The translations under genes and the position numbers were made by a program. A DNA stretch of 64,000 bases. It comes from Pyrinomonadaceae bacterium (GTDB lineage Bacteria; Acidobacteriota; Blastocatellia; Pyrinomonadales; Pyrinomonadaceae). The notes below the pieces were generated by a model. It was given only the letters and a program-made list of their open reading frames with translations. It had not been told where the DNA came from and made no database searches. The DNA lies in the NCBI GenBank assembly GCA_028284415.1, contig JANQRU010000004.1, positions 744,001 to 808,000 of the forward strand. The letters are read 5' to 3'. Shown piece by piece: positions 16,267 to 24,469 of the stretch (positions are counted from its first letter, which is position 1; each line of letters starts with the position of its first letter).

Positions 16267-18318
16267 ATGAAACAAGAAAGATGGAAAACTTTATTTACTC
16301 CAATTTTAGTAGCATTATTTATTGTCAGCACATTTACATCAATCAATGCTCAAGATACTAAGATGAAAACTTACAAGGTTTCACCAAGCCTAAGACAGGT
16401 TGATAATCTGCAACATTTTAATAAAACTTTCCCTTTGGACGTAAAAAAACGTGTAATGCTGACGAAGAATTTATTCGTTGTTTCTGAAACCGATTCAAAG
16501 CAACTTTTTCATATTTACGAAAATAACGAATACAAACAGATTCCCTCTTTTGTAACAACCGATGCGGTTCTGCACCTCTATCACATCTTTTTTGATTACA
16601 CACTTCGTAATGTAGAAGAAAAAACTTTGTTGCCGATTTTACAAAGTTTAACTAAAGGAATGCTTGAGGATTCAATCAAAACTTGGAATGAAACAGAGGA
16701 TGCAAAATTAAAACAAGCCGCTCTCAAAAATATCGCTTATTTTGCTGTTGCTGCACGCAATCTTGAAATGAAAACGGAAGTTCCTGCGGAAGCTGAAATT
16801 CTTATTCAAAACGATATGAAATTAATCGAACAGCACGAGGGGTTCAAAGTAGGTGCAATATTTCCATATCGAATTGATTATTCACAGTTTGTTCCACGCG
16901 GACACTACACACGAAGCCCTGAATTGAAAAAGTTTTTCAAAGCTATGATGTGGTATGGACTTGTTCCATTTGCAGTAAAAACCAATACGGGACGAGCCGA
17001 TGAACAAATCCGCCAAAGTATTCTTTTAACCCAATCACTTTATAGAACGGGGCTAAAAAAAGATTGGGAGAGAATCTACGAACCGACAACTTTTTACGTC
17101 GGTGCGGCAGATGACATAACTCCTTCCGAATTAAAAAACTTGATGGATTCTGTTTTCGGAGCAGAAGCTACCGAATCAGATTTTGCCGATGCACAAAAAT
17201 TTAATAATTTTGCCACGAGAATGGAAAAACTGCGTGCCGCGAAAATTCAATTCAAAAACTTAGCAGACGGAAAACAAACTGAAATGGCTGGATCGGAAGT
17301 TCAATTTCGATTTATGGGACAGAGATATATTCCCGACAGCGAAATTTTGCAAAGACTTTCAGTTCCAATTAAACGTGTGTTTCCGACAGGTTTGGATGTT
17401 ATGTCAGTAATGGGGAGCAAACGAGCTACCAATATTCTCGATGCTTACCCAGCCCTCTACAATCCAATGGGTTGGGACAAATATAAACCTGAACGTGGGA
17501 AACTTATTGAAGAATTTTCTAAACTAGACTCTAAACAATGGACTTCAAATCTTTATTGGGGTTGGCTAAATTCCCTTCGAGCTTTGATTGATCCTGTTCC
17601 TGAAAACTATCCATCGTTTATGCAAAACACTGCGTGGCAAGATAAGTCTCTCAATACCGCATTAGGATCTTGGGCAGAACTCCGCCACGATACAGTTTTG
17701 TACGGAAAACAAAGCGGTGCTGAAATGGGTGATGGTGAAGAACCCGTAACTTACAAAGGCTATGTCGAACCAAATGTTGTTTTCTGGGGTCGCCTATTAG
17801 ATTTAACAAAGCAATCACACGAAGGATTAAAATCAAGAAAACTTTTGCCGGAAAATTTGGGATATAAATTTGAAATGTTTGAGGATATGCTGGCAAACCT
17901 CAAGAAAATCTCCAAAAAAGAACTTAGAAACGAAAAATTAACTGAGGAAGAATACAAATACATTCGTCAAATTGGTGGATCACTCGAATATCTGACCTTA
18001 TCTGTAATGACCGGAAACCCGGACACTTGGGAATTAGTTAATGAAACAGACAAAGATATGGCTGTCATTGCTGATGTTCACACAGGTGGAAACAAAGTCT
18101 TAGAAGAAGCCGTCGGACGTGCGAATGAGATTTTTGTAATCGTTCCGATCGAAGGAAAACTGGTTTTAACTCGCGGAGCAGTTTTTAGTTATTACGAATT
18201 TTTACATCCGACATCAGACCGTTTAACAGATGAAAAATGGCAGCAAATGCTCAACTCAGATCAGACTCCTAAACCGCCCATTTGGACAAGATCATTTTTG
18301 CTATCAAAGGCAAAGTAA
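16267..18318 (+). CDS. DUF3160 family exported protein
   Basis: A 683-residue protein with a signal peptide (cut near INAQ). The body matches the DUF3160 family by its opening part (FVVSETDSKQLFHIYENN, IPSFVTTDAVLHLYHIFFD) and its C-terminal part (IADVHTGGNKVLEEAVG, GAVFSYYEF). These large helical secreted proteins are common in Acidobacteriota, Chloroflexota and some archaea, and their function is not known. It starts 2 bases after the capA-like gene, so the two are translationally close. A terminator follows at 18350-18392. Confidence 0.85.
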   Translation: MKQERWKTLFTPILVALFIVSTFTSINAQDTKMKTYKVSPSLRQVDNLQHFNKTFPLDVKKRVMLTKNLFVVSETDSKQLFHIYENNEYKQIPSFVTTDAVLHLYHIFFDYTLRNVEEKTLLPILQSLTKGMLEDSIKTWNETEDAKLKQAALKNIAYFAVAARNLEMKTEVPAEAEILIQNDMKLIEQHEGFKVGAIFPYRIDYSQFVPRGHYTRSPELKKFFKAMMWYGLVPFAVKTNTGRADEQIRQSILLTQSLYRTGLKKDWERIYEPTTFYVGAADDITPSELKNLMDSVFGAEATESDFADAQKFNNFATRMEKLRAAKIQFKNLADGKQTEMAGSEVQFRFMGQRYIPDSEILQRLSVPIKRVFPTGLDVMSVMGSKRATNILDAYPALYNPMGWDKYKPERGKLIEEFSKLDSKQWTSNLYWGWLNSLRALIDPVPENYPSFMQNTAWQDKSLNTALGSWAELRHDTVLYGKQSGAEMGDGEEPVTYKGYVEPNVVFWGRLLDLTKQSHEGLKSRKLLPENLGYKFEMFEDMLANLKKISKKELRNEKLTEEEYKYIRQIGGSLEYLTLSVMTGNPDTWELVNETDKDMAVIADVHTGGNKVLEEAVGRANEIFVIVPIEGKLVLTRGAVFSYYEFLHPTSDRLTDEKWQQMLNSDQTPKPPIWTRSFLLSKAK

Positions 18319-18349
18319 ATTAAAAAAGATTGAACAATAGGTTTGTCTT

Positions 18350-18392
18350 TTATAAAACACCGCTTCTTATAATAAAAGTGGTGTTTTATTTA
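18350..18392. terminator. Bidirectional intrinsic terminator
   Basis: ATAAAACACC at 18352-18361 pairs with GGTGTTTTAT at 18380-18389, with A-rich and T-rich flanks. It lies between the convergent DUF3160 and ABC permease genes. Confidence 0.75.
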
Positions 18393-18398
18393 TTTAAA

Positions 18399-19640
18399 TT
18401 ACTCAAAACTAAGTGCTTCGATAGGATTTAGTTTGGCTGCTTTCCAAGCCGGATAAAGTCCAAAAACAATTCCTACTAAAACCGAAACTCCAACGCCGAT
18501 CAAAATTGCCCACCAGGGAACAAATGCAGGGAGAGGTGAAAACTTATTCATCAAAACAGAAGCTATTTCTCCAATTATCAAACCGATTATTCCGCCGATG
18601 CTTGTGAGGGTTGCGGCTTCAATTAAAAATTGTGAAAGGATATTTCTTCGTGTCGCTCCGACGGCTTTGCGGATTCCGATTTCTTTAGTTCTTTCCGTGA
18701 CGGAAACGAGCATTATGTTCATTACACCTATTCCGCCGATCATCAAAGCGACAGCCGAAATAGCTGTTAAAACTAAGTAGGTAGCTCCTGTTAATTGATT
18801 GTAAATATCAAGTAATGCATCTTGTGAAGAAATGAAAAAATTATCGGGTTGATCTATTTTTACCCCCCGCCTTCTTCGCAAAATCTCACGCATTTCTTCG
18901 GTGGCGAAAGCAACTCTTGAACGGTCTGTCGGACGAATAATTATGGTAAACACCATTGTTGGATACGGAATATCCCGCCAGTATTTTTGAAAAGTTGTTA
19001 GCGGAATAAAAACTGAATTATCACGCGATTGACCAAATATACTGCCTAAATCGCCCATTACACCCACAACTTGAAAGGGACGACCACCGATTTTTATGTC
19101 TTTACCGATCGGTTCTTCATTTGGAAAAAGTGCTTTAACAACGTCCTTTCCTAAAACGGCAATGTTTGTACGGTACTTTAAATCAAGGTCAGTAATAAAA
19201 CGTCCGCGGGCAACAAATTGGGAATGAACCTCTTCGTAATAAGGCGTAACACCAAACAAAATCGGTGTGTCGGATTGTTTATCGCGGTAAAGAACAGTCT
19301 CGGAAAGAGTTCTTTGAAGTGGCGAAACACCTGCCACCGAAGTCATTTCGCGACGCAGAGCATCAGCATCTTCAATTGTTAAATCTTCACGCATACGCTC
19401 TTCTTGTGTCGGTACTTTTCCAAATGAAGAATCAAATTTCAATGCATAGATAATGTTTGAGCCGATACCTTCGAGTTGAGTGGTAAATGAACGGTTTAAT
19501 CCTTGAATAATCGAAACCATAAACATTACTGTGACCACTCCGACTGTGACCCCTAAAATCGTCAAACCTGAGCGTATCTTGTTTGCACGAATTGTATCAA
19601 TTGCCATTGTCGCAGATTCTTTCAAGTCACTGTAATTCAT
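18399..19640 (-). CDS. ABC transporter permease, MacB/FtsX type
   Basis: A 413-residue protein with the MacB layout: an N-terminal helix (about residues 22-45), a large periplasmic MacB_PCD domain (about 50-260), then three C-terminal helices of the FtsX domain with the conserved GGIGVMNIMLVSVTERTKEIGIRKAVGA segment near 300-330. MacB-type permeases move peptides, lipoproteins or macrolides by mechanotransmission and do not span a classical channel. It is the second gene of a pair, 5 bp after a related permease. No ATPase gene is visible within the window near these two, so the ATP-binding partner must be encoded elsewhere. Confidence 0.9.
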   Translation of the reverse strand: MNYSDLKESATMAIDTIRANKIRSGLTILGVTVGVVTVMFMVSIIQGLNRSFTTQLEGIGSNIIYALKFDSSFGKVPTQEERMREDLTIEDADALRREMTSVAGVSPLQRTLSETVLYRDKQSDTPILFGVTPYYEEVHSQFVARGRFITDLDLKYRTNIAVLGKDVVKALFPNEEPIGKDIKIGGRPFQVVGVMGDLGSIFGQSRDNSVFIPLTTFQKYWRDIPYPTMVFTIIIRPTDRSRVAFATEEMREILRRRRGVKIDQPDNFFISSQDALLDIYNQLTGATYLVLTAISAVALMIGGIGVMNIMLVSVTERTKEIGIRKAVGATRRNILSQFLIEAATLTSIGGIIGLIIGEIASVLMNKFSPLPAFVPWWAILIGVGVSVLVGIVFGLYPAWKAAKLNPIEALSFE

Positions 19641-19645
19641 TTTCT

Positions 19646-20989
19646 CTATCCTTTTCGCATCGCCTCAATTGGATGTAAAGCAGCCGCCTGCCAAGCAGGA
19701 TAAATGCCGCTAATAATTCCAACTAAAGAAGAAACACCAACTCCCAAAATGATTGACCAAACATTAAAAAGTTTTGGAAAACCAATCAAAATTGAAATTA
19801 AATTTGCGAGACTAAATCCAACAAAAACTCCTATCAAACCGCCGACCGAAGCTATCACGACCGCTTCCATCAAAAACTGCCACATAATATCTCGTCGTCT
19901 TGCACCGACGGCTTTTCGCAAACCGATTTCCTTAGTCCTCTCCGTAACTGAAACGAGCATTATATTCATAACGACGATGCCACCAACAACTAAAGAAATT
20001 GCCGAAACCCCAATGGTTACGAGATAAATATTGTCTGTCGCATCTTGGTAAAGTCCTATAAAAACGTCGGCTGATTCGACGGTAAAACCCTCATCTTCTT
20101 CCTTTTCATCACCAATAAATGTCGTGATCTTTCCGCGTCTCGCACGCATAATTGTAGTTACCTGATCTTTTGCAATTTCCAGATCAGCCGCATCTTTTAC
20201 CTCTATGTTCACCAACAGAGATTCGCGTGTCGGAAAAACTTTTTGGGATGTTTGAAAAGGAATCATTACAAAATTATCCCGTGACACGCCAAAGATCGTC
20301 CCGAGCGAAGCGGCTATTCCAACCACGCGGAAAACTGCACCGCGAACTCTTATTTCTTTTCCAATAACAGATTCCGGTGGGGCTTCATTGAAAACATTCT
20401 TAACAATATCTGCCCCGATCACTGCGACATAATGACCTGCCTCTGCTTCATTTCGCATCCAGGTTCTGCCTGTATCAATTTCGATATCTTCAATATCAAA
20501 TGTTGAAATAGTTACACCTCGAATCGCTACATTTTCGGCTCGATTTTCTTTGTATTTAACAAGTTCGAGACTCTGCATCGAATAGCCGACCTGCCAACAG
20601 GAACGACACAATCTTTCAACTGCTTCGGCATCTTTTTGTGTGATGTCTTTACGTTTAGCAACTTTTATCATCTCTTCACGGCTTGTTAAAACACTTGGGC
20701 TTTTTGATAGCGTAAAAACATTTGAGCCTTTCGCGGAAAATGTCTGTGCAACAGTTTGATTTAATCCTTCAATGATCGTAACCACAGCAATTATTGCGGC
20801 TACTCCAACGATGATTCCAAGTAGAGTTAAAAATGTGCGAAGCTTATTTGCACGTAGGGTCTGCAATGCAAGTTGGAAAATTGAACGAAAAAGAATCAAA
20901 GACTTTTCAAACGGCATACGGGCACTTATTCTCTGCCGCCATATCTTGCCATTTTTGAACTTTTTGTTTTTTGGTAAATTCTCTTTCAT
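19646..20989 (-). CDS. ABC transporter permease, MacB/FtsX type
   Basis: A 447-residue protein with a basic N-terminal extension of about 30 residues, a helix near 50-75, a MacB-type periplasmic domain, and a C-terminal FtsX domain with GGIVVMNIMLVSVTERTKEIGLRKAVGA near 340-365. It is clearly a paralog of the next gene (18399-19640). The periplasmic part contains RLCRSCW, a CxxC not found in the partner. The two probably form a heterodimeric permease; the ATPase is not encoded beside them. No clear promoter was recognised upstream. Confidence 0.88.
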   Translation of the reverse strand: MKENLPKNKKFKNGKIWRQRISARMPFEKSLILFRSIFQLALQTLRANKLRTFLTLLGIIVGVAAIIAVVTIIEGLNQTVAQTFSAKGSNVFTLSKSPSVLTSREEMIKVAKRKDITQKDAEAVERLCRSCWQVGYSMQSLELVKYKENRAENVAIRGVTISTFDIEDIEIDTGRTWMRNEAEAGHYVAVIGADIVKNVFNEAPPESVIGKEIRVRGAVFRVVGIAASLGTIFGVSRDNFVMIPFQTSQKVFPTRESLLVNIEVKDAADLEIAKDQVTTIMRARRGKITTFIGDEKEEDEGFTVESADVFIGLYQDATDNIYLVTIGVSAISLVVGGIVVMNIMLVSVTERTKEIGLRKAVGARRRDIMWQFLMEAVVIASVGGLIGVFVGFSLANLISILIGFPKLFNVWSIILGVGVSSLVGIISGIYPAWQAAALHPIEAMRKG

Positions 20990-21052
20990 TTATTTTTTAA
21001 GTTAAATCTTTGAAAAATGGTAAAACTTTAAGCCAATAAAATTATGGTTGCT

Positions 21053-21964
21053 TTAATTTTTCTTTTCATCTGTCATTTTGATCTCCAGTTTCGGTAATTC
21101 CAGTAGTTGTAATGTTGTAGAAGCGAGTTTTACTTTACCGTTTGTTTTAGCAAATTCATCCAAAATCTTTGTGAATAGACGGTCTTTTATTGAGCGTCTA
21201 GCTTTATAATTCACTACGTATCTAAGAGTAAATTCCATCCAATTGTCATTAGCAATAAGCGTTACGAGCGGTTCGATAACGGCATCTTCAAGAAGAAAAT
21301 GTTTTGAAAAATCTTCCCAAGAGATATTAGCCTGTTTAGCATATTCACCAATTTCGTCATTTGAAAGCCTTTCTAAAATTTCCCTTGCCAAGTGGTAATC
21401 GCTTCCATACATCACGGGAATCGTGATCTCGTCCCACAAAAAGGGAAACTCGCCCGAATAATTGAAAACGGGTTCTTTAAAAACAAAACTATTTGCAACA
21501 CGGACAGTTCTGCCGCTGTACAGATCGGCATTTACCCATTCACCGACTTCCATCAGAGTCGTCCGCAAGAAACTTATATCTATTACATCGCCCTTGATCC
21601 CACCGAGTTGAACGCGGTCCCCAGACTTGTAGAAGCCCGCAAAATTTATGGCAAACCATCCAGCGAAACTTGCTATGACTTCCTGCAGAGCAAATGCGAT
21701 TCCCGCACCTGCAACACCAATAGCTACCGTTAAATTACTGAAATACTCCCCAAAAATAATCGTTAAAAAAATAACTATGACAAGATAACTTACAAGGTTG
21801 ACGAATTTTCTTAGCCGATAGCGTACATCTTTTCCCTGAACATGGCGCGTGATTGAACTTTTGAGCAAGCGTGAGGTTGTCATGATTGCGATGAGTGCCA
21901 AAAGAGCGATAACAACCTTACCGCCGTTTACACTCCAAAACCATTCTTGCGAAAAATAATTCAT
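21053..21964 (-). CDS. MscS family mechanosensitive ion channel
   Basis: A 303-residue inner-membrane protein. Three hydrophobic helices (about residues 13-30, 50-70, 75-105) end in the pore-lining type segment VAIGVAGAGIAFALQEVIASFAGWFAI, quoted in part. The MscS beta domain follows (FYKSGDRVQLGGIKGDVIDISFLRTTL). It releases osmolytes under osmotic downshock in well-studied relatives; this one carries an extended alpha/beta C-terminal region. It lies downstream of the GerW/SRPBCC gene group on the same strand, after a 146-bp gap, so it may have its own promoter. Confidence 0.9.
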   Translation of the reverse strand: MNYFSQEWFWSVNGGKVVIALLALIAIMTTSRLLKSSITRHVQGKDVRYRLRKFVNLVSYLVIVIFLTIIFGEYFSNLTVAIGVAGAGIAFALQEVIASFAGWFAINFAGFYKSGDRVQLGGIKGDVIDISFLRTTLMEVGEWVNADLYSGRTVRVANSFVFKEPVFNYSGEFPFLWDEITIPVMYGSDYHLAREILERLSNDEIGEYAKQANISWEDFSKHFLLEDAVIEPLVTLIANDNWMEFTLRYVVNYKARRSIKDRLFTKILDEFAKTNGKVKLASTTLQLLELPKLEIKMTDEKKN

Positions 21965-22110
21965 TACTTATAATTCCATATAAAACATGTTGTATATATG
22001 ACTTTGTTCTCCATTATCTATCAACTTCTAACACAATCTCTTTTGAAGCCATTAATTAAAAGACACAACCAACTCAAACCGATTTAAAGAGTTTTTCATT
22101 TTTTCCTAAA

Positions 22111-22455
22111 TCATTTATAAATTTGGTACAAAGTAATGAAAACCACTGTGACCAAAATAGTTGAATAAATCCATTTGTTATATTCGGCGAGCCATCTCGG
22201 TAAATAAATATCAAAGTTTGGTTCGTGTGAATCGGAATATCTGCGGGCAATGAGAGTTAGCGGACAATAAGATTTAAATATAACAAGTACGATCGCCTCA
22301 AAAAGAAACAAGCCGTAACCTATCCAAAGCCATATATCGAGTTTGTTTATGACGGCAGCATACAGCATATAGAAAATAACCACATTAAAAAACAGCCATA
22401 CCAGAGTGTGTATAGTTTTCACAAAAGTAAGCTTGTTTTGGTCGGTTATAGTCAT
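22111..22455 (-). CDS. Small membrane protein with CPLT motif (DUF2784-like)
   Basis: A 114-residue protein with three hydrophobic segments (about residues 12-34, 38-60, 93-112). The motif CPLTLIARRYSD between helices 2 and 3, followed by NFDIYLPRWLA, resembles DUF2784-type small membrane proteins, though I cannot confirm the family. Its ATG overlaps the stop of the upstream gene by 4 bases, so the two are translationally coupled. Function unknown. Confidence 0.68.
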   Translation of the reverse strand: MTITDQNKLTFVKTIHTLVWLFFNVVIFYMLYAAVINKLDIWLWIGYGLFLFEAIVLVIFKSYCPLTLIARRYSDSHEPNFDIYLPRWLAEYNKWIYSTILVTVVFITLYQIYK

Positions 22456-22859
22456 ATTGCCGAGTTATTTTTCTTCCGAATCTTTCCCGCTAAATATGGA
22501 GCAAAGAACATAAACAGAAGCCCCAATCCCATCAAACCACCGCGTAAAATATTGTAATCCTCGAACATACGCCGCCACGTATAATCCAAAACGAAAATCC
22601 CTAAAACGAATTCAAATAAAACGGTCAAAATTATCCACGTCAAACCGATAGTTAAAAGTGCTGTTGTCGATGGAGCCTTGATCCAACGTATGAAAAGATA
22701 TGTCACGAGAAAGATCACGAGTATCGCCGTAAAGACTGAAATCCGTCTTGCCGGAAAATCACCGATGAGCGGAGCAAGAAATAATTGCCGAAGCGTGCCG
22801 TGTATGCTTTCGGCAATTATTATCAAAATCCAAACCAATAATGCTCTGAAGAGATACAT
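22452..22859 (-). CDS. Four-helix membrane protein
   Basis: A 135-residue protein with four hydrophobic segments (about residues 3-20, 38-58, 66-92, 105-127). I recognise no family. It follows the GerW-like gene after 35 bp and is coupled by a 4-base overlap to the CPLT-motif membrane protein. The first two loops carry the charged residues expected of a small integral membrane protein. Likely part of the operon led by the SRPBCC gene at 24040. Confidence 0.65.
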   Translation of the reverse strand: MYLFRALLVWILIIIAESIHGTLRQLFLAPLIGDFPARRISVFTAILVIFLVTYLFIRWIKAPSTTALLTIGLTWIILTVLFEFVLGIFVLDYTWRRMFEDYNILRGGLMGLGLLFMFFAPYLAGKIRKKNNSAI

Positions 22860-22894
22860 AGTTTTTTCCTATTCAGTAAAGTATCCGCAGCCCT

Positions 22895-23311
22895 TTATTT
22901 TTCACTCTTTGAATTTCGGAATAATTTTCTGGCTCCCCAAAATAGTGTTAATAACGCCAAAGTGCTGGATGCAACCAGAGGAGCCAGGGTAGCAAAATCA
23001 ACGATTTGGCGGAATTTTGTTTCTCCGTCTTTGATTTCGATATAGCCGATCGGATAGGTTTGTAAACCTCCGCCTCCTCCGCTACCTTTCTGCTCTTTTT
23101 GTTTGCCCATACCACCGCCGAATCCGTAAGTTACTTTAGAAATCGGAATTACGGTCGTTCCATCGCGTTCGATCGGTTCGCCGTAAACCTTGATTGATTG
23201 AGCGGCAACTCCCATCTTTTCCGCAATCTTTTGAACAATGTCTTCTCTTTCAAGCCCTTCCTTATTTGTTTCACCTACGGTTTTTTGTTGTTTAACTGCT
23301 TGTTCTGTCAT
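22895..23311 (-). CDS. GerW/YtfJ family protein
   Basis: A 138-residue protein. The core (about residues 30-105: IKVYGEPIERDGTTVIPISKV, in part; YGFGGGMG; Gly-rich loop; YIEIKDG) is the GerW/YtfJ family, named for a Bacillus spore germination protein but also present in many bacteria that do not sporulate. A C-terminal helix (about 110-130) probably anchors it to a membrane. The 18-bp gap to the upstream SRPBCC gene makes a shared transcript likely. Its role outside sporulation is not established. Confidence 0.85.
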   Translation of the reverse strand: MTEQAVKQQKTVGETNKEGLEREDIVQKIAEKMGVAAQSIKVYGEPIERDGTTVIPISKVTYGFGGGMGKQKEQKGSGGGGGLQTYPIGYIEIKDGETKFRQIVDFATLAPLVASSTLALLTLFWGARKLFRNSKSEK

Positions 23312-23329
23312 TTAAATTTCTCCTTTTTC

Positions 23330-24040
23330 TCAAGCACTCTGGCTTTCTACCAAAAGCTCAGGTTTTTCTTCTAAGATTTCTTCTGTTTCTTGCTCTTTCT
23401 TTTCGACTCTTTCTTTAATTCCGAGCAACATTTTTCGCTCCATTATGAATGCTCCGGGTTCGATGAGTCTTAAGTAAAATTTCAAACCGAGAGTTGCCTC
23501 CTTAAGCGAAAAGCGATTTCGGGAAACTAATTTCGTTTCATTTTCGTTGACGGGGTAAAGTCCGAAATCCCAAGTCCAACTGCCATCAGGATGTGCAAGT
23601 GTCATAGCTTTATTTGCTTCGAGATTTTTAACTTCCAAACCCGTCCCATTTGGCTCAAGAGGAATCGTGTCACCGACCTTTAAGTTTTGTAATTCGGGAA
23701 CGATCTCATCAACGCTGTGTATATCTAATCCCACTAGATTTTCGATCCAGTCATAGCTGTAAGCACCACCGCGTCCTTGTCCCATTTGTATCAACCAAGG
23801 ATAAATTTCTTCAGGTTTTCCTTCGATCAATACAGCCCTTGTCGAAATATAATCGGGACTTTCGATCAAAGCATCACCGGGCATTTCCCTTTCAAGATCT
23901 TCTTCCGTCGCTCCCCAATGCATATGCCAAGGCTTAACAACAAATTTATATGCCAACAAAGCACTGATTCCCGCTATCGTTGTGCCAACCAAGGCTTTTA
24001 ATCCTGTGTGTTTTTTTGCGTCTGTTAATTCTTCTTTCAT
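23330..24040 (-). CDS. SRPBCC-like (START/polyketide cyclase fold) protein
   Basis: A 236-residue protein. I choose the ATG at 24040 because AGGAAGG lies 8 bases upstream; a frame 18 bp longer starts at 24058. A hydrophobic N-terminal segment (about residues 14-33) probably anchors it, followed by an SRPBCC-like domain of the kind that often begins with TRAVLIEGKPEEIYPWLIQM and contains GRGGAYSYDWIENL. Such proteins are common beside stress genes and may bind lipid-like ligands; none is established. First gene of a group of four or five behind a sigma54-type promoter. Confidence 0.8.
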   Translation of the reverse strand: MKEELTDAKKHTGLKALVGTTIAGISALLAYKFVVKPWHMHWGATEEDLEREMPGDALIESPDYISTRAVLIEGKPEEIYPWLIQMGQGRGGAYSYDWIENLVGLDIHSVDEIVPELQNLKVGDTIPLEPNGTGLEVKNLEANKAMTLAHPDGSWTWDFGLYPVNENETKLVSRNRFSLKEATLGLKFYLRLIEPGAFIMERKMLLGIKERVEKKEQETEEILEEKPELLVESQSA

Positions 24041-24110
24041 TTTTACAACCTTCCTCATTTTGCGTGTTCTGTAAAATATCTAAATTTTAAGTGTGTAAAA
24101 ATATAGAAGA

Positions 24111-24124
24111 GCAAATTTTATTCC
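24111..24124 (-). promoter_or_regulatory. Sigma54 (-24/-12) promoter of the SRPBCC/GerW operon
   Basis: Minus strand GGAATAAAATTTGC: GG-N10-GC with TTTGC kept and a changed -24 CAC. It is 70 bp before the start at 24040. The dyad at 24219-24236 is about 95 bp upstream. Confidence 0.7.
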
Positions 24125-24218
24125 TGAAATGTTGGATTTTTAAGAATATGAAAACAGAAGATTTAAGCTTTTTTGAGCAAAATGTTTTTGAATTGGCAGA
24201 CTGAATTTTTCACGTTTT

Positions 24219-24236
24219 GTGTGGAATTTTTCGCAG
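24219..24236. promoter_or_regulatory. Enhancer-like dyad (UAS 7)
   Basis: GTGTG-GAATTTTT-CGCAG: TGTG/CGCA arms with the 8-base A/T-rich spacer. It lies upstream of the promoter at 24111-24124 and next to a MITE-like element at 24252. Confidence 0.66.
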
Positions 24237-24251
24237 TATTTTGTGGAGGTA

Positions 24252-24396
24252 ATACCAAATCAAATTAAGAAAGCAATCAGTATAGCGAGCCATAGCGAGC
24301 AAGTTTATTTAACGCCAAGTAGAAAGTATCTAATCCTGCTCACTAGCGTTCGCTATACTGATTTTTTTAACACACTTTTCTAATTTGATTTGGTAT
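24252..24396. mobile_element. MITE-like element, 145 bp with 16-bp terminal inverted repeats
   Basis: ATACCAAATCAAATTA at 24252-24267 is matched exactly by its reverse complement at 24381-24396. A second inner inverted pair (ATCAGTATAGCG at 24276-24287 and its complement at 24351-24362) and a direct repeat of ATAGCGAGC lie inside. No open frame is present. This is the build of a non-autonomous miniature transposon. It sits between the SRPBCC operon's enhancer and the nhaA terminator. Confidence 0.78.
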
Positions 24397-24410
24397 AAAA
24401 TAATTTTTAC

Positions 24411-24447
24411 GCAAAAAAAAGAGGATTTGAATTAATCAAATCCTCTT
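24411..24447 (-). terminator. Intrinsic terminator of nhaA
   Basis: AGAGGATTTGA and TCAAATCCTCT form an 11-bp stem (about 24420-24446) with a 5-base loop; on the minus strand it is followed by eight T residues. It directly follows the nhaA stop. Confidence 0.85.
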
Positions 24448-24469
24448 ACAATATTTTTTATATTTTTAT

